This document shows positions 14,579 to 23,105 of a stretch of 34,001 nucleotides of DNA, piece after piece. Source of the stretch: Myxococcales bacterium (GTDB lineage Bacteria > Myxococcota_A > Polyangia > Polyangiales > Houyiibacteriaceae); NCBI GenBank assembly GCA_029862185.1, contig JAOTXX010000044.1:1-34001 (forward strand), given 5' to 3'. Both the position numbers and the translations under genes were made by a program. Within the stretch, counting starts at the first letter, position 1; each line of letters opens with the position of its first letter. The notes under the pieces are model-generated. The model was not told where the DNA came from and made no database searches. It worked only from the letters and a program-made list of their open reading frames with translations.

Positions 14579-16512
14579 TTAGCCGGCTTCGGACGCGAAC
14601 GTCGCAGTTTTTGATCGACATCACCGTGCTAATGCTCGCCTTCGTCCTTGCGATGCTCGTCCGTTTCGACTGGGACGTGCCGGGCTTGATGTTTCGACAG
14701 TTGATGATCGTGCTGCCCTACGTGGTCCTCTTGCAATACGCGTTCCTTTCCGGGTTTGGGATCACGCGCTTTTCGTGGCGCTACATCGGCCTTCGCGACA
14801 CGGTTCGGATCTTCGCCGCGATTTCCTCCGCGACGGCGGTACTGGTCGCGCTTCGCCTCGCAAGCCCGATGCTGGTCGACCGCTTTCCGATTGCACGGTA
14901 CGGCATCGTTCCGCTCGGCGTCTTGCTCGGCGACTTCGTTTTGGCGTTCATCGGTCTCTCGGGCGTCCGAGCGCTTCGACGAATGCTGGGGGAGCGCCTG
15001 GCGAGCAATCAGCACAAGCGCGAGGAGAAGCCCCGGGTGCCGACCTTGCTCGTCGGTGCGGGTCAGGGCGGGGTCCTGATCGCGCAGGAGATCGCGCGCC
15101 GCCCCGACCTCGGCATTCGCCCGGTCGCGTTCGTCGACGACGACCCAGTGAAGCAGGGCGCCGTGATTCACGGAATCAAGGTTCAAGGGACGAGTAAGGA
15201 GCTGTTGCGTGTCGCCGAACGGCACGGCGCAACTCAAGCCCTCATCACGATTTCCAACGCGCCAGGGTCGGCGATTCGCCGCATCACCGAGCGCTGCAAG
15301 GAGGCGGGCCTCAAGGTGAAGATCGTGCCTGGCGCCTACGAAATCGTTGGCGGGCGGGTGAACCTCTCCCGCATTCGTGAAGTGGCCATCGAGGACCTCC
15401 TGCGCCGAGAGCCGGTGAAGCTTCAGACCGAGGTGGTGAGCGAGCTCGTTCGCGGGCAGCCGGTGATGGTGACCGGGGCCGGAGGCAGCATCGGTTCGGA
15501 GCTCTGTCGTCAGGTCGCCGCGTACCGCCCTTCCCGCCTGGTGCTCGTCGAGCGCTCCGAAAACGCCCTGTTCGAAATCCATTCCGAGCTCTCCAGGCGG
15601 TTCTCCGAGCTCGAAGTCGTTCCTTGCGTCGCCGACATCATCGACGTGCCGCGCGTCACGCAGGTCTTTCGCGACTACCGGCCGATGATCGTGTTTCACG
15701 CGGCCGCCCACAAGCACGTCCCGATGATGGAGTGGAATCCAGCCGAAGCCGTGAAGAACAACGTCCTTGGCACTCAGATCATCGCTGACTTGGCCGATCA
15801 ACTCGCGGTCGAGCGCTTCGTGATGATTTCGACCGACAAGGCGGTGAACCCGACATCGATCATGGGCGCGACCAAACGAGCCGCGGAGCTCTACGTGCAG
15901 GCGCTCTCCACCCACAGCGCCACCCATTTTGCCACCGTGCGCTTCGGCAACGTGCTCGGCTCGGCGGGGAGCGTCATTCCAATTTTTCGCCGGCAGATTC
16001 AGGATGGCGGCCCGATTACGGTGACGCATCCCGAGATGACCCGGTACTTCATGACCATCCCCGAGGCTGTTCAGCTCGTCATGCAGGCGGCGGCGCTCAG
16101 TCAGGGCGGGGAAACGTTCATCTTGGACATGGGGCAGCCCGTCCGCATCGTCGATCTCGCCCACGACCTGATTCGGTTGAGCGGTCTCGAGCCCGAGAAG
16201 GACATTGAAGTCCAATTCACCGGCATTCGCCCCGGCGAGAAGTTGTTCGAGGAGCTTTCGAACACGAGCGAAGGGATTGAGCGAACGACACACCCGAAGA
16301 TTTTCACGGGCACCTACGAATCGCCGCACCTGCCTGGGCTTCGCGCACAGTTCGACACGCTCGGCGCGCTATGCACGGCCGTGAATCCAAACTCGATACG
16401 CCAGGCGCTGGTGCAGCTCGTGCCCGAATACGAAGACGACAGCCTGGACAGCGAGCCTCCTACGCGAACCGGCGAAGCGTTCAGGGAGTCTAAGCCCGCG
16501 GGGAGAGCTTGA
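14575..16512 (+). CDS. WbpM/PglF/CapD-type membrane nucleotide-sugar 4,6-dehydratase
   Basis: A 645-residue inner-membrane enzyme that probably removes water from UDP-GlcNAc (4,6-dehydratase) to start synthesis of deoxy amino sugars. Four hydrophobic segments occupy about residues 10-130 (for example IDITVLMLAFVLAMLV and VLPYVVLLQYAFL). A first Rossmann-like domain starts at TLLVGAGQGG (about 157) and the catalytic dehydratase domain at MVTGAGGSIGSELCRQV (about 297). The active-site Tyr is replaced by Met in MGATKRAAEL (about 430), as is normal for this subfamily. HAAAHKHVPMME, RFGNVLGSAGSVIPIF and TGIRPGEKLFEEL are family blocks. The ATG overlaps the upstream stop (ATGA) and has GGAGG upstream. 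Confidence 0.93.
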   Translation: MISRLRTRTSQFLIDITVLMLAFVLAMLVRFDWDVPGLMFRQLMIVLPYVVLLQYAFLSGFGITRFSWRYIGLRDTVRIFAAISSATAVLVALRLASPMLVDRFPIARYGIVPLGVLLGDFVLAFIGLSGVRALRRMLGERLASNQHKREEKPRVPTLLVGAGQGGVLIAQEIARRPDLGIRPVAFVDDDPVKQGAVIHGIKVQGTSKELLRVAERHGATQALITISNAPGSAIRRITERCKEAGLKVKIVPGAYEIVGGRVNLSRIREVAIEDLLRREPVKLQTEVVSELVRGQPVMVTGAGGSIGSELCRQVAAYRPSRLVLVERSENALFEIHSELSRRFSELEVVPCVADIIDVPRVTQVFRDYRPMIVFHAAAHKHVPMMEWNPAEAVKNNVLGTQIIADLADQLAVERFVMISTDKAVNPTSIMGATKRAAELYVQALSTHSATHFATVRFGNVLGSAGSVIPIFRRQIQDGGPITVTHPEMTRYFMTIPEAVQLVMQAAALSQGGETFILDMGQPVRIVDLAHDLIRLSGLEPEKDIEVQFTGIRPGEKLFEELSNTSEGIERTTHPKIFTGTYESPHLPGLRAQFDTLGALCTAVNPNSIRQALVQLVPEYEDDSLDSEPPTRTGEAFRESKPAGRA

Positions 16513-17453
16513 AGATTCTCGTGACAGGAGGCGCGGGTTTCATTGGCAGCCACGTCGCGGAAGCCGCTCTCGAAGGCGGCCATGAGGTGCTCGTGGTCGA
16601 CGACCTGAGCACCGGCCGGATGGAGAACCTTCCTCCAAGCGTGGAGTTTCACCCGATCGACATTCGGAATCGCGACGCGTTGCGGGAGATTGGGCTCCGC
16701 TTCGCGCCGGACGCGATCAGCCACCACGCCGCGCAGGCCAGCGTTTCGGTCAGTGTGCGCGAGCCGGCCCGCGACGCCGAGATCAACGTCTTGGGGTCGC
16801 TCCATGTCGCCGAGGTCGCCCTCGAGTGCCAGAGCCGGTTCGTTTTTTCGAGTACCGGCGGAGCGCTGTATGGCGAGGTCCCAGCGGGCCAAGTCGCCGC
16901 AGAGGGCTGGCCGGCGCGGCCGTCGAGCCCCTACGCCTGCAGCAAGGCGAGCTTCGAGCTCTACCTGCGGGCCTATGGGCAGGCCACCGGGCTGCGCTAC
17001 ACCATCCTCCGCTATGGGAACGTGTACGGGCCACGACAGGACCCCCACGGCGAAGCAGGCGTGGTCGCAATCTTCCTGCGGCGGTTGCTTTGCGGAGATC
17101 CGATTCAAGTCAATGCGCGCTCCACCGCGGGGGACGACGGCTGCATTCGGGATTACGTGTACGTGCGAGATGCGGTTCGGGCGAACCTCGCGGCGTTCGA
17201 AGGCGCGCTCGACGGCCGCACGATCAACATCGCCACCGGCGTTGGGACTTCGACGCGGACGCTTGCCGAGCGTCTGGTACGCCTCGTCGACCAGCCGGCT
17301 GTCGTCAACGACGGCGCCTTCCGCGCCGGCGACTTGGAACGATCGGTTCTGGACCCCTCCGTCATGATTTCCTCGCTCGGCGACCCGACTCCGTTGGAAC
17401 GCGGCTTATCGGACACGACCGAGTGGTTCCGCGAGGAGGTGCAGTCGTCATGA
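16509..17453 (+). CDS. NAD-dependent epimerase, UDP-glucose 4-epimerase-like
   Basis: A 314-residue extended short-chain dehydrogenase. It starts MKILVTGGAGFIGSHVAEAAL (GxxGxxG), has VVDDLSTGRMENL after the second strand and HHAAQASVSVSV, the Ser region FSSTGGALYGE, the Tyr-Lys pair in SPYACSKASFELYL, and RYGNVYGPRQDPHGEAGVVAIF. These point to the GalE/WbpP group, which epimerises UDP-hexoses or UDP-HexNAc at C4. The start is TTG overlapping the previous stop (TTGA, 16509-16512), with GGGGAGAG about five bases upstream. This rare start codon may keep its translation coupled to, and below, the dehydratase. The downstream ATG also overlaps its stop. The exact substrate is not determined. Confidence 0.88.
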   Translation: MKILVTGGAGFIGSHVAEAALEGGHEVLVVDDLSTGRMENLPPSVEFHPIDIRNRDALREIGLRFAPDAISHHAAQASVSVSVREPARDAEINVLGSLHVAEVALECQSRFVFSSTGGALYGEVPAGQVAAEGWPARPSSPYACSKASFELYLRAYGQATGLRYTILRYGNVYGPRQDPHGEAGVVAIFLRRLLCGDPIQVNARSTAGDDGCIRDYVYVRDAVRANLAAFEGALDGRTINIATGVGTSTRTLAERLVRLVDQPAVVNDGAFRAGDLERSVLDPSVMISSLGDPTPLERGLSDTTEWFREEVQSS

Positions 17454-18727
17454 GTGAACGGATCGCTGTGGTTGGGCTCGGGTATGTGGGTCTTCCGGTG
17501 GCCTTGGCATTTGCCCGCAAGTTCGAAGACACCGTCGGCTTCGACGTGTCCGAGGCCCGAGTGAGCGCACTGGCTGGTCATCGCGACTGGACCGGCGAGG
17601 TGACCCAAGCGGAGCTCGAGGAAAGCAGCCTGCGGCTGACGAGCGACCCCGCGGACCTTCGTGGCTGCACGTTCTTCGTGGTCGCGGTGCCCACACCCAT
17701 CGATTCGGACCGCCGTCCCGACCTCGGGCCGCTTCGCTCGGCGACGCGAATCGTCGGCAGCGCCCTCGCACCCGGGGCGGTCGTGGTCTACGAATCCACC
17801 GTCTACCCGGGCGTGACCGAAGAGCAGTGCGGGCCGCTCCTCGCCGAAACCTCCGGCCTGCGCCAATCGTCGGATTTCAAGCTCGGCTACTCGCCGGAGC
17901 GAATCAATCCCGGCGACAAGCTTCATACATTCGAAAAGATCATAAAAGTCGTTTCGGGCGAAGACCCGGAGAGCTTGGAGCGCGTCGCTCGTGCGTATGA
18001 AGCCGTCGTCGATGCAGGCGTCCATCGCGCGTCTTCGATCAAAGTCGCCGAGGCGGCCAAGGTCATCGAGAACACCCAGCGCGACGTCAACATCGCGCTC
18101 ATGAACGAGCTGGCCCTCATCTTCGACCGTCTCGACATCTCGACGCGGGACGTGCTCGAGGCGGCCGGAACGAAGTGGAACTTCTTACGCTTCACCCCCG
18201 GCCTCGTCGGCGGGCATTGCATCGGAGTCGACCCGTACTACCTGACCGCGAAAGCCGAAGCGCTCGGCTATCATCCGGAAGTCATTCTCGCGGGCCGCCG
18301 CATCAATGACGACATGGGCAAGTTCGTGGCGCAGCGAACGGTGAAGCTGCTCCGCAAGCAAGACCGTCCCATCAAGGGGGCGCGCATCGGCGTCCTTGGG
18401 CTGACCTTCAAAGAGGACGTGCCGGACTTGAGGAACAGCCGGGTGCCGGACATCATCGAGGAGCTTCGCGAATACGGCATCGAACCGGTCGTTCACGATC
18501 CAGTGGCATCCGCGGAAGAAGCGATTCGCGAGTACGGCATCGAGCTAAGGCCATTCGACGCGGTCGCAGACCTCGATGGCTTGATTCTCGCCGTTCCGCA
18601 TCGGCAGTACATGGACCAGCGCGACCGAATCGTTGCGAGCGTTCGCCAGGGCGGTCTGATCATCGACGTGAAGTCCGTGCTGAGCGCCGATGAGCTCCGG
18701 AGCGACCAGGTCTACTGGAGCCTCTGA
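17450..18727 (+). CDS. UDP-N-acetyl-hexosamine 6-dehydrogenase (WbpA/TviB type)
   Basis: A 425-residue UDP-sugar dehydrogenase that oxidises C6 of a UDP-HexNAc to the uronic acid in two NAD-dependent steps. Domains: N-terminal NAD binding (IAVVGLGYVGLPVALAFARKF shortened to the GxGxxG core at residues 9-14), PTPID (81-85), YESTVYPGVTEE (114-125), central helix with ENTQRDVNIALMNE (207-220), the catalytic cysteine C257 in GGHCIGVDPYYL, and the C-terminal UDP-binding domain with LGLTFKEDVPDLRNS. The TviB/WbpA/VipA branch is indicated by GHCIGVDPYYL and NTQRDVNIALMNE. The ATG overlaps the previous stop and follows GAGGAGGT. It is the last gene of the sugar operon; the convergent Wza-like gene ends 5 bp away. 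Confidence 0.94.
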   Translation: MSERIAVVGLGYVGLPVALAFARKFEDTVGFDVSEARVSALAGHRDWTGEVTQAELEESSLRLTSDPADLRGCTFFVVAVPTPIDSDRRPDLGPLRSATRIVGSALAPGAVVVYESTVYPGVTEEQCGPLLAETSGLRQSSDFKLGYSPERINPGDKLHTFEKIIKVVSGEDPESLERVARAYEAVVDAGVHRASSIKVAEAAKVIENTQRDVNIALMNELALIFDRLDISTRDVLEAAGTKWNFLRFTPGLVGGHCIGVDPYYLTAKAEALGYHPEVILAGRRINDDMGKFVAQRTVKLLRKQDRPIKGARIGVLGLTFKEDVPDLRNSRVPDIIEELREYGIEPVVHDPVASAEEAIREYGIELRPFDAVADLDGLILAVPHRQYMDQRDRIVASVRQGGLIIDVKSVLSADELRSDQVYWSL

Positions 18728-18731
18728 GCCG

Positions 18732-19340
18732 CTAAAACATGCGCTCGGGGACGAAGATGATGTCCCCAGCCGCGACTGCGATGTCGGCTGCTTGGCCCTT
18801 GGTCACGCGGTCGACGGGGACGCGGTAGCGAATGATCTCTTCATCGACTCGCCGCGTGACGACGGTTGCGTCTCGGTCGGCGAGCGACGAAAATCCGCCA
18901 GCCATGCTGATCGCCTGCACCACCGTCATGCCAGGTGCGAGCGCGAACGTGCCTGGGTTCGCCACGGCGCCCACCACGCTTACGCGCTTGGAGGCGTACT
19001 CCTCGACGTAAACGGAGACATGGGGCGCCCGCAGCAGATCTCGCTCGACGAGCTCGGACTGGATTTTTTGCGCGACTGCGCTCGGCTCCAAGCCGCTGAC
19101 TTGAACCGCACCGAGCAGCGGGAAGTTGATGGTGCCATCGGGCGCGATTTGGTGGCTGCCGGTCATCGCCTCTTCTCCGTAGACGCGGACCGAGAAAACG
19201 TCTCCGGGACCGAGTGTCGTGTCGTTGGTTGCAGGCGGCGGCACCTCGGTCACCTGGACGCCGCGCTTGCTGCATGCGGACGATCCAAACGCCAGAAAGG
19301 CCAGCGCGCCGATCAGTAGAAGACGCGAAGACCAAGCCAT
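18732..19340 (-). CDS. Wza-like polysaccharide export lipoprotein
   Basis: A 202-residue outer-membrane/periplasmic export protein of the Poly_export family. It has a lipoprotein signal (LAFLAFGSSAC, Cys23) and then the export domain starting at TLGPGDVFSVRVYGEE (about 42-57), with the family sequence IAPDGTINFPLLGAVQVSGL and VSVYVEEYASKRVSVVGAV. A SLBB-type beta-grasp region follows (about 120-170: GAVANPGTFALAPGMTVVQAI, split by the family's ISMAGGFSSLADRDA). At 202 residues it is shorter than E. coli Wza, as is common for single-SLBB members (GumB/EpsY-like). Its start overlaps the end of the beta-barrel gene by 28 bases, so it is part of the minus-strand export operon. Confidence 0.93.
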   Translation of the reverse strand: MAWSSRLLLIGALAFLAFGSSACSKRGVQVTEVPPPATNDTTLGPGDVFSVRVYGEEAMTGSHQIAPDGTINFPLLGAVQVSGLEPSAVAQKIQSELVERDLLRAPHVSVYVEEYASKRVSVVGAVANPGTFALAPGMTVVQAISMAGGFSSLADRDATVVTRRVDEEIIRYRVPVDRVTKGQAADIAVAAGDIIFVPERMF

Positions 19341-20644
19341 GCTTCAAATCTCTGGTAGTTGGCGACCGGATCGAGCAGCGTCGGACTGAGCCCAACGTAA
19401 CGGTAGTCCGTGAAGTCCGCCAGGTAGCCTAGGTCGGCGAACAGAGCGAGCCAGGACGTGAATCGGTACTCGCCAAAGATTCCAGCGTAGACCCGCGTGC
19501 CTTTGCGGAACGGTTGGTCGCCGAGCAAGGTCCCATCCGGGCTCAGCGCCAGGCCAGTCTTATAAATCGAAGCCCAGGCCTGCAAACCCAATTGCAGTGC
19601 GCCTATCAGCGTGAACGTCGTTTTTGCGTGGAGCCGGTTGAGCAGAACGAAGTTACCGATGTAGGACGGGACAATATCGCGGTCGTAGCTGAGTGAAACA
19701 CCGATCGTGGGTCGAGCCTGCCAGCGCAGCTCGACGCGGGCGATGACGTCATCGAAGTTTTGTCCGACTTTGTAGAAGCCAGCCGCGTATCCAAGCATCG
19801 CCGTGAGCGAAAAGCGTTCGGTTATCGCACCGTTGTATCCGATCAGATTCGAGACGCGATTGTTCTTGGACAGCAAGGTCGGCGAGGTCGCTATCTCGGA
19901 AGGGTTTACGAACTCCTGGTTTGTGTATTCGACCGTGTACACCAGAGCGGAGGTCGGAAAGAAAAGCCAACTGAAGCTTGCCGGCACACGATGGCTGATG
20001 TTGTTGCCGTACCCATAGATATTCGCGTCGAAGAACTCAAGCCTGTTCGTGTAGCCAATCGTGCTCTCGAGCACTTGGCTCTTGCTTCGGCCAACCAGGT
20101 TGAGCGATGCGGTGTTGATGTTCCGGCCGTAGCTGATCGTGGAGCCTTGTAGCGTGTTGGGGTCGGAGAACGGCCTCACCGTACGCCGGAACACGTCGTT
20201 GATGACCAGGCTGAAGACTTTCGATGGGTTGTAAGCGAAGTTGATGTGACCATCTCCTCCGACCGTGTCGCCCACGCGGTCGGTGAAGTAGTGCAAGTAG
20301 TCCACCCCAATACCCCCTCGAAATTGGATCTTCTGGGGCTCGGCAGCATTTGAATCGCCCTCGCTTTGGCGCACGGTTCCTTCGGTGGCGATGTCGAGAT
20401 AGCCCTGGACGAGCAGGATGAACGACGACAGCTCGCCAGCGCTCTGAAGGAACACGTTCGAGTCGTAGCCTCCTCCGACGGCGACACCGGGGTGTAGGAC
20501 GAGCCGTCCTACCTTAACGCCCGGGCCCTCCCGCGCTGCGCGGTCTGGGTCAAAGACCTGCGCGCCGGCCGTTGTGCTCAACGACGCAATGCCCAAGCCG
20601 GCCGCGAAAGCCAGAGCGAGCCCTAACTTCGAGCAACCGCGCAT
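19313..20644 (-). CDS. Outer-membrane beta-barrel protein of the exopolysaccharide system
   Basis: The 443-residue product has a Sec signal peptide (MRGCSKLGLALAFAAGLG..., cut after TAGA near residue 28) and then many alternating hydrophobic strands. It ends in an aromatic residue (GLRVFY), the usual outer-membrane insertion signal. LVLHPGVAVGGGYDSNVF is typical of the barrel family found beside Wza/GumB-like genes (putative beta-barrel porin 2 type). It may form the outer-membrane exit pore or support the shorter Wza-like protein. A GGGGGGAA-type ribosome-binding motif precedes the ATG. It lies 42 bp after the small Cys-containing gene and overlaps the Wza-like gene. The family call is by topology and neighbourhood; the sequence itself is poorly conserved. 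Confidence 0.82.
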   Translation of the reverse strand: MRGCSKLGLALAFAAGLGIASLSTTAGAQVFDPDRAAREGPGVKVGRLVLHPGVAVGGGYDSNVFLQSAGELSSFILLVQGYLDIATEGTVRQSEGDSNAAEPQKIQFRGGIGVDYLHYFTDRVGDTVGGDGHINFAYNPSKVFSLVINDVFRRTVRPFSDPNTLQGSTISYGRNINTASLNLVGRSKSQVLESTIGYTNRLEFFDANIYGYGNNISHRVPASFSWLFFPTSALVYTVEYTNQEFVNPSEIATSPTLLSKNNRVSNLIGYNGAITERFSLTAMLGYAAGFYKVGQNFDDVIARVELRWQARPTIGVSLSYDRDIVPSYIGNFVLLNRLHAKTTFTLIGALQLGLQAWASIYKTGLALSPDGTLLGDQPFRKGTRVYAGIFGEYRFTSWLALFADLGYLADFTDYRYVGLSPTLLDPVANYQRFEAWLGLRVFY

Positions 20645-20686
20645 GATCCCTTGTTCCCCCCGCCCATACGAACACCAATCCGCTAG

Positions 20687-21286
20687 TTAGCTCACTCCAC
20701 TGACTGGTGGCGGGATAAAAGGAATCGGCCAGTCTATCACGGGGTTCGTCACGGCAGGATTCTCGTCTGGGACGAAGAGGTCGACGTCTTTTCGTACCTG
20801 CGTCTCGCCCGTGTCGAAGAGGTCTTGCCCCACGCACTGGTTTGCGGCCTGGGCCAAAGCCTTGGACTTCTGGGAGAGGACGCCGATCACGGTAAACTCG
20901 TGGTTGCCGCTGCCGGAGTCGCCGGCGGCAATCGCTTGATCGAGGGCCGCCTGCCGGCGCTTCATGCTCTGCAGGCTGGCGTTGCACTGGTCGAGCTTGT
21001 CCCTGAGGCAGGTCGCTCGAATGATGTCGCTCTCGCGCTTGGCGCCCTTGAGGGCCTGCGATTGCGCCGCGCAGCTTGCCGATGCGCTCTTCAACGCAGA
21101 CCGCGCGGCTTTGGCCTGTGCCGCCGGCGAGAGCGATCCGGCTTCGTCAGGCGCTCCCAGCGGCTCGACCTGGATGACGTCGAGGGTCGAGTCGCTGGCC
21201 TCCTGGGCGAGGGCATAACCTAGGCTTCCTCCGACCAAGAGCGCGGCGAGAAGCGCCCGTCCCACGGTTCCCATACGACTAAACAT
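20687..21286 (-). CDS. Periplasmic helical protein of the export operon, function unknown
   Basis: The 199-residue product has a Sec signal peptide (VGRALLAALLVGGSLGYALAQ, shortened; cut near residue 28). The mature part is a long Ala/Lys/Gln-rich helical region (about 50-125) with cysteines at regular places (ASCAAQ, ATCLRDKLDQC, NQCVGQ), followed by a Pro-rich tail (NPVIDWPIPFIPPPV). It is probably a coiled-coil periplasmic protein. I do not recognise a family. The ATG at 21286 lies seven bases after TAGGAG; the TTG one codon upstream is less likely. It is the first gene of the minus-strand export operon and follows the strong promoter at 21311-21338. Confidence 0.75.
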   Translation of the reverse strand: MFSRMGTVGRALLAALLVGGSLGYALAQEASDSTLDVIQVEPLGAPDEAGSLSPAAQAKAARSALKSASASCAAQSQALKGAKRESDIIRATCLRDKLDQCNASLQSMKRRQAALDQAIAAGDSGSGNHEFTVIGVLSQKSKALAQAANQCVGQDLFDTGETQVRKDVDLFVPDENPAVTNPVIDWPIPFIPPPVSGVS

Positions 21287-21310
21287 CAACGATCTCCTAA
21301 ACTTGCGACG

Positions 21311-21338
21311 ATTATACGCCGCGCGATTCTCGTGTCAA
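21311..21338 (-). promoter_or_regulatory. Near-perfect sigma-70 promoter of the export operon
   Basis: On the minus strand TTGACA (complement of 21333-21338) and TATAAT (complement of 21311-21316) are both full consensus matches, separated by 16 bases. Transcription would begin near 21304. The ribosome-binding motif TAGGAG (complement of 21294-21299) and the ATG at 21286 follow at normal distances, giving a leader of about 20 bases. It separates the export genes from the upstream Glt-like operon, so the two can be expressed independently. Confidence 0.85.
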
Positions 21339-21384
21339 CGTACACACAATACAGTTAAGCAGGAAATATGCACCCATGGCGACC

Positions 21385-22848
21385 CTAATTTTGAGGCTGA
21401 AAAACAAACGGATAACGGAACGTCACGCTGCCCCCATCAGGCCCCGGGTTGAATCGAAAGCGGCTGATGGTGCGCGTCACACAGGCAGCGACGGCAGGGC
21501 TGCCGGTCGTATTCTCGGTGGCCTTGGCATTTGTCACGTTGCCACGTTCCTGGATGGTGAACGTCACGGTGACTTTGCCTGAAAGGCTGGGGTTCTTGCG
21601 AAGCTCGGACTCGTAGCAGCGTGTGATCGACTTGAGGCGCTGTTTGATCTGCCGTTGAACCAGCGCTTGATCGAAGTCGCCGCTGCCGCCGATGTCCCCT
21701 CCGGTGTTGAGCCCGACGTTTCCTCGTACTTCGCGCTCTTTGACCGCTTGGCCTTCCTGCGCGGCCTTTCCAGCGCCCTTGCCCTTCTTGAGCGAGCCGA
21801 GGCCGGCCTTCTGCCCACTGCCCCCGCCGCTTCGCGTCCGCAGCTTGCCCGCTTCGCTCTTGGTCGCGACGCCGATACCGGACGCCTGTGCGAGGACGTC
21901 TGCGGCGTTGCCCGTGACCGCGCCGCCGGAGAGCACGTCTCCAAGCGCGCCGCCCGAGCCGCCCAGGGCTCCCAACAGCATCGCTTCGGCCTGCGCGGCA
22001 GCTTCTTGCGCAATGCGTGCGCGGCCTTCCGCGGTTGCGCCGGTCGGCTCTTCGCCCGGCGGCTCCCTGCCCTCGGCCTTCACGGGTTTCTTGTCGGGAG
22101 CTTTGCCCGCGGCCTTTTCTTCTTCTTCCTCTTCGCCCTCACCTTCTTCGATCGGCTCCTCTTCGACCGTGGGCGGTTCCATGGGGGCTTCGAAGATGAG
22201 GCGTGCGAGGTTTTCAGGCACCTCCTGGACGCCCCTGTCGACCTTCCAGTCGGCGTTCTCCATGTAGATGATGAAACCGAAGAACATCATGTACGAAAAG
22301 ATCACCCAGGTGGTGAACGTCCAGTCGATGTTCTTGACGAAGCCTCGCTGCACCGCGGCTGGGAGCTGTGGCTTCGGGGTGATGGGCGGTGCCGAGACGA
22401 ACTCGAAGAAGACGGTGAAATCGCCGATTCGGATGTTGCCGCGCGACGTATCAGCGAGCTTGATCTGGTAGTGGGTACCGGCGTTGCGCGCGGCGCCGGT
22501 GTCGCGCAGATGCTCGAGCTTCTGCACTCCGCCGGGCAAGGCGATCTTGCCGGTCATCTCGCCGGTGAAGTTCAGGATGTAGTCGTCGCCAACCAGCTGA
22601 AAGAGCTCGAAACGCGACTCGAGCTTCGGGGGCAGCGTCCCGGCCCGGATGATGAGGTGGTTTTTGGCTGCGGTGCCGATCGAGACGGTTTCCCGACGTC
22701 GAACGATGCGTTCTTCGACGATCTTCTTATCTCGAAAGAGGCCGACCCGCAGGACTTTCGACCCCGCCTGCTTCCCGGGAACGGCCTGCATCGCCTGTGT
22801 CATGGCGCCAGGACGGGTTCCCTGCCTCGGACTCCGCGGTTGGGCCAT
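21385..22848 (-). CDS. GltG-like protein: FHA-like region, one membrane segment, AgmX/PglI C-terminal domain
   Basis: The 487-residue product has a cytoplasmic N-terminal region (about 30-150) with FHA-like spacing (VSIGTAAKNHLIIRAG, GDDYILNF, IRIGDFTVFFEF), one membrane segment at about 175-196, an acidic Glu/Pro linker (220-250) and Gly/Ala-rich spacer. It ends in an AgmX/PglI TonB-like periplasmic domain (about 395-487: CYESELRKNPSLSGKVTV, GSPAVAACV, FRFNPGPDGG). This matches the architecture of GltG/PglI in Myxococcus, where such proteins carry inner-membrane energy to periplasmic and outer-membrane parts. The ATG overlaps the upstream stop (TGATG). It is the last gene of the Glt-like operon. 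Another TonB-like system is the alternative. Confidence 0.85.
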   Translation of the reverse strand: MAQPRSPRQGTRPGAMTQAMQAVPGKQAGSKVLRVGLFRDKKIVEERIVRRRETVSIGTAAKNHLIIRAGTLPPKLESRFELFQLVGDDYILNFTGEMTGKIALPGGVQKLEHLRDTGAARNAGTHYQIKLADTSRGNIRIGDFTVFFEFVSAPPITPKPQLPAAVQRGFVKNIDWTFTTWVIFSYMMFFGFIIYMENADWKVDRGVQEVPENLARLIFEAPMEPPTVEEEPIEEGEGEEEEEEKAAGKAPDKKPVKAEGREPPGEEPTGATAEGRARIAQEAAAQAEAMLLGALGGSGGALGDVLSGGAVTGNAADVLAQASGIGVATKSEAGKLRTRSGGGSGQKAGLGSLKKGKGAGKAAQEGQAVKEREVRGNVGLNTGGDIGGSGDFDQALVQRQIKQRLKSITRCYESELRKNPSLSGKVTVTFTIQERGNVTNAKATENTTGSPAVAACVTRTISRFRFNPGPDGGSVTFRYPFVFQPQN

Positions 22849-23105
22849 CAGAAGGGCTCCTTTTGGACGGTGCGAACCACTTTGCGAAGAAAGCTCGTAC
22901 GCAGCTCGAGCACTTCGTAGCCCAGGTTGGAACGATTCAGAATGTAAAACGCGTTCGGTTTCTGCACGCGGCCCTCGATGACAATTTCTTCGAGCTGGAT
23001 GACACGAGGCTGCCGCTTGTTTTTGGCCCTCTGAGCGAGGCCGGCGCTCGCCGTCGCCGCGACGAGCATCAGAGCAAGCAAGATCGCCGAAGTCGCACGT
23101 TTCAT
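22848..23105 (-). CDS. Small secreted protein, GltF-like by position
   Basis: An 85-residue protein with a signal peptide (about 1-25, ending in ASAGLAQ). The mature part starts basic (RAKNKRQPR) and contains VIQLEEIVIEGRVQKPNAF and LNRSNLGYEVLELRTSFL, the first of which recalls the TonB-box/plug style IEEIVIEGR sequence of outer-membrane partner proteins. No known domain is assigned. It starts inside the stop of the TPR lipoprotein gene (ATGA) and its stop overlaps the next start (TGATG), so it is firmly within the operon. In Myxococcus the gene at this position is gltF; the match here is by place and size, not proven sequence homology. Confidence 0.75.
   Translation of the reverse strand: MKRATSAILLALMLVAATASAGLAQRAKNKRQPRVIQLEEIVIEGRVQKPNAFYILNRSNLGYEVLELRTSFLRKVVRTVQKEPF

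Noticed and set aside
14629-16329. 566-codon minus-strand open frame
   Set aside because: Antisense to the clear WbpM-type dehydratase gene.
18727-18732. Terminator between the convergent sugar and export operons
   Set aside because: The gap has only four bases and I find no hairpin with a T-run nearby.
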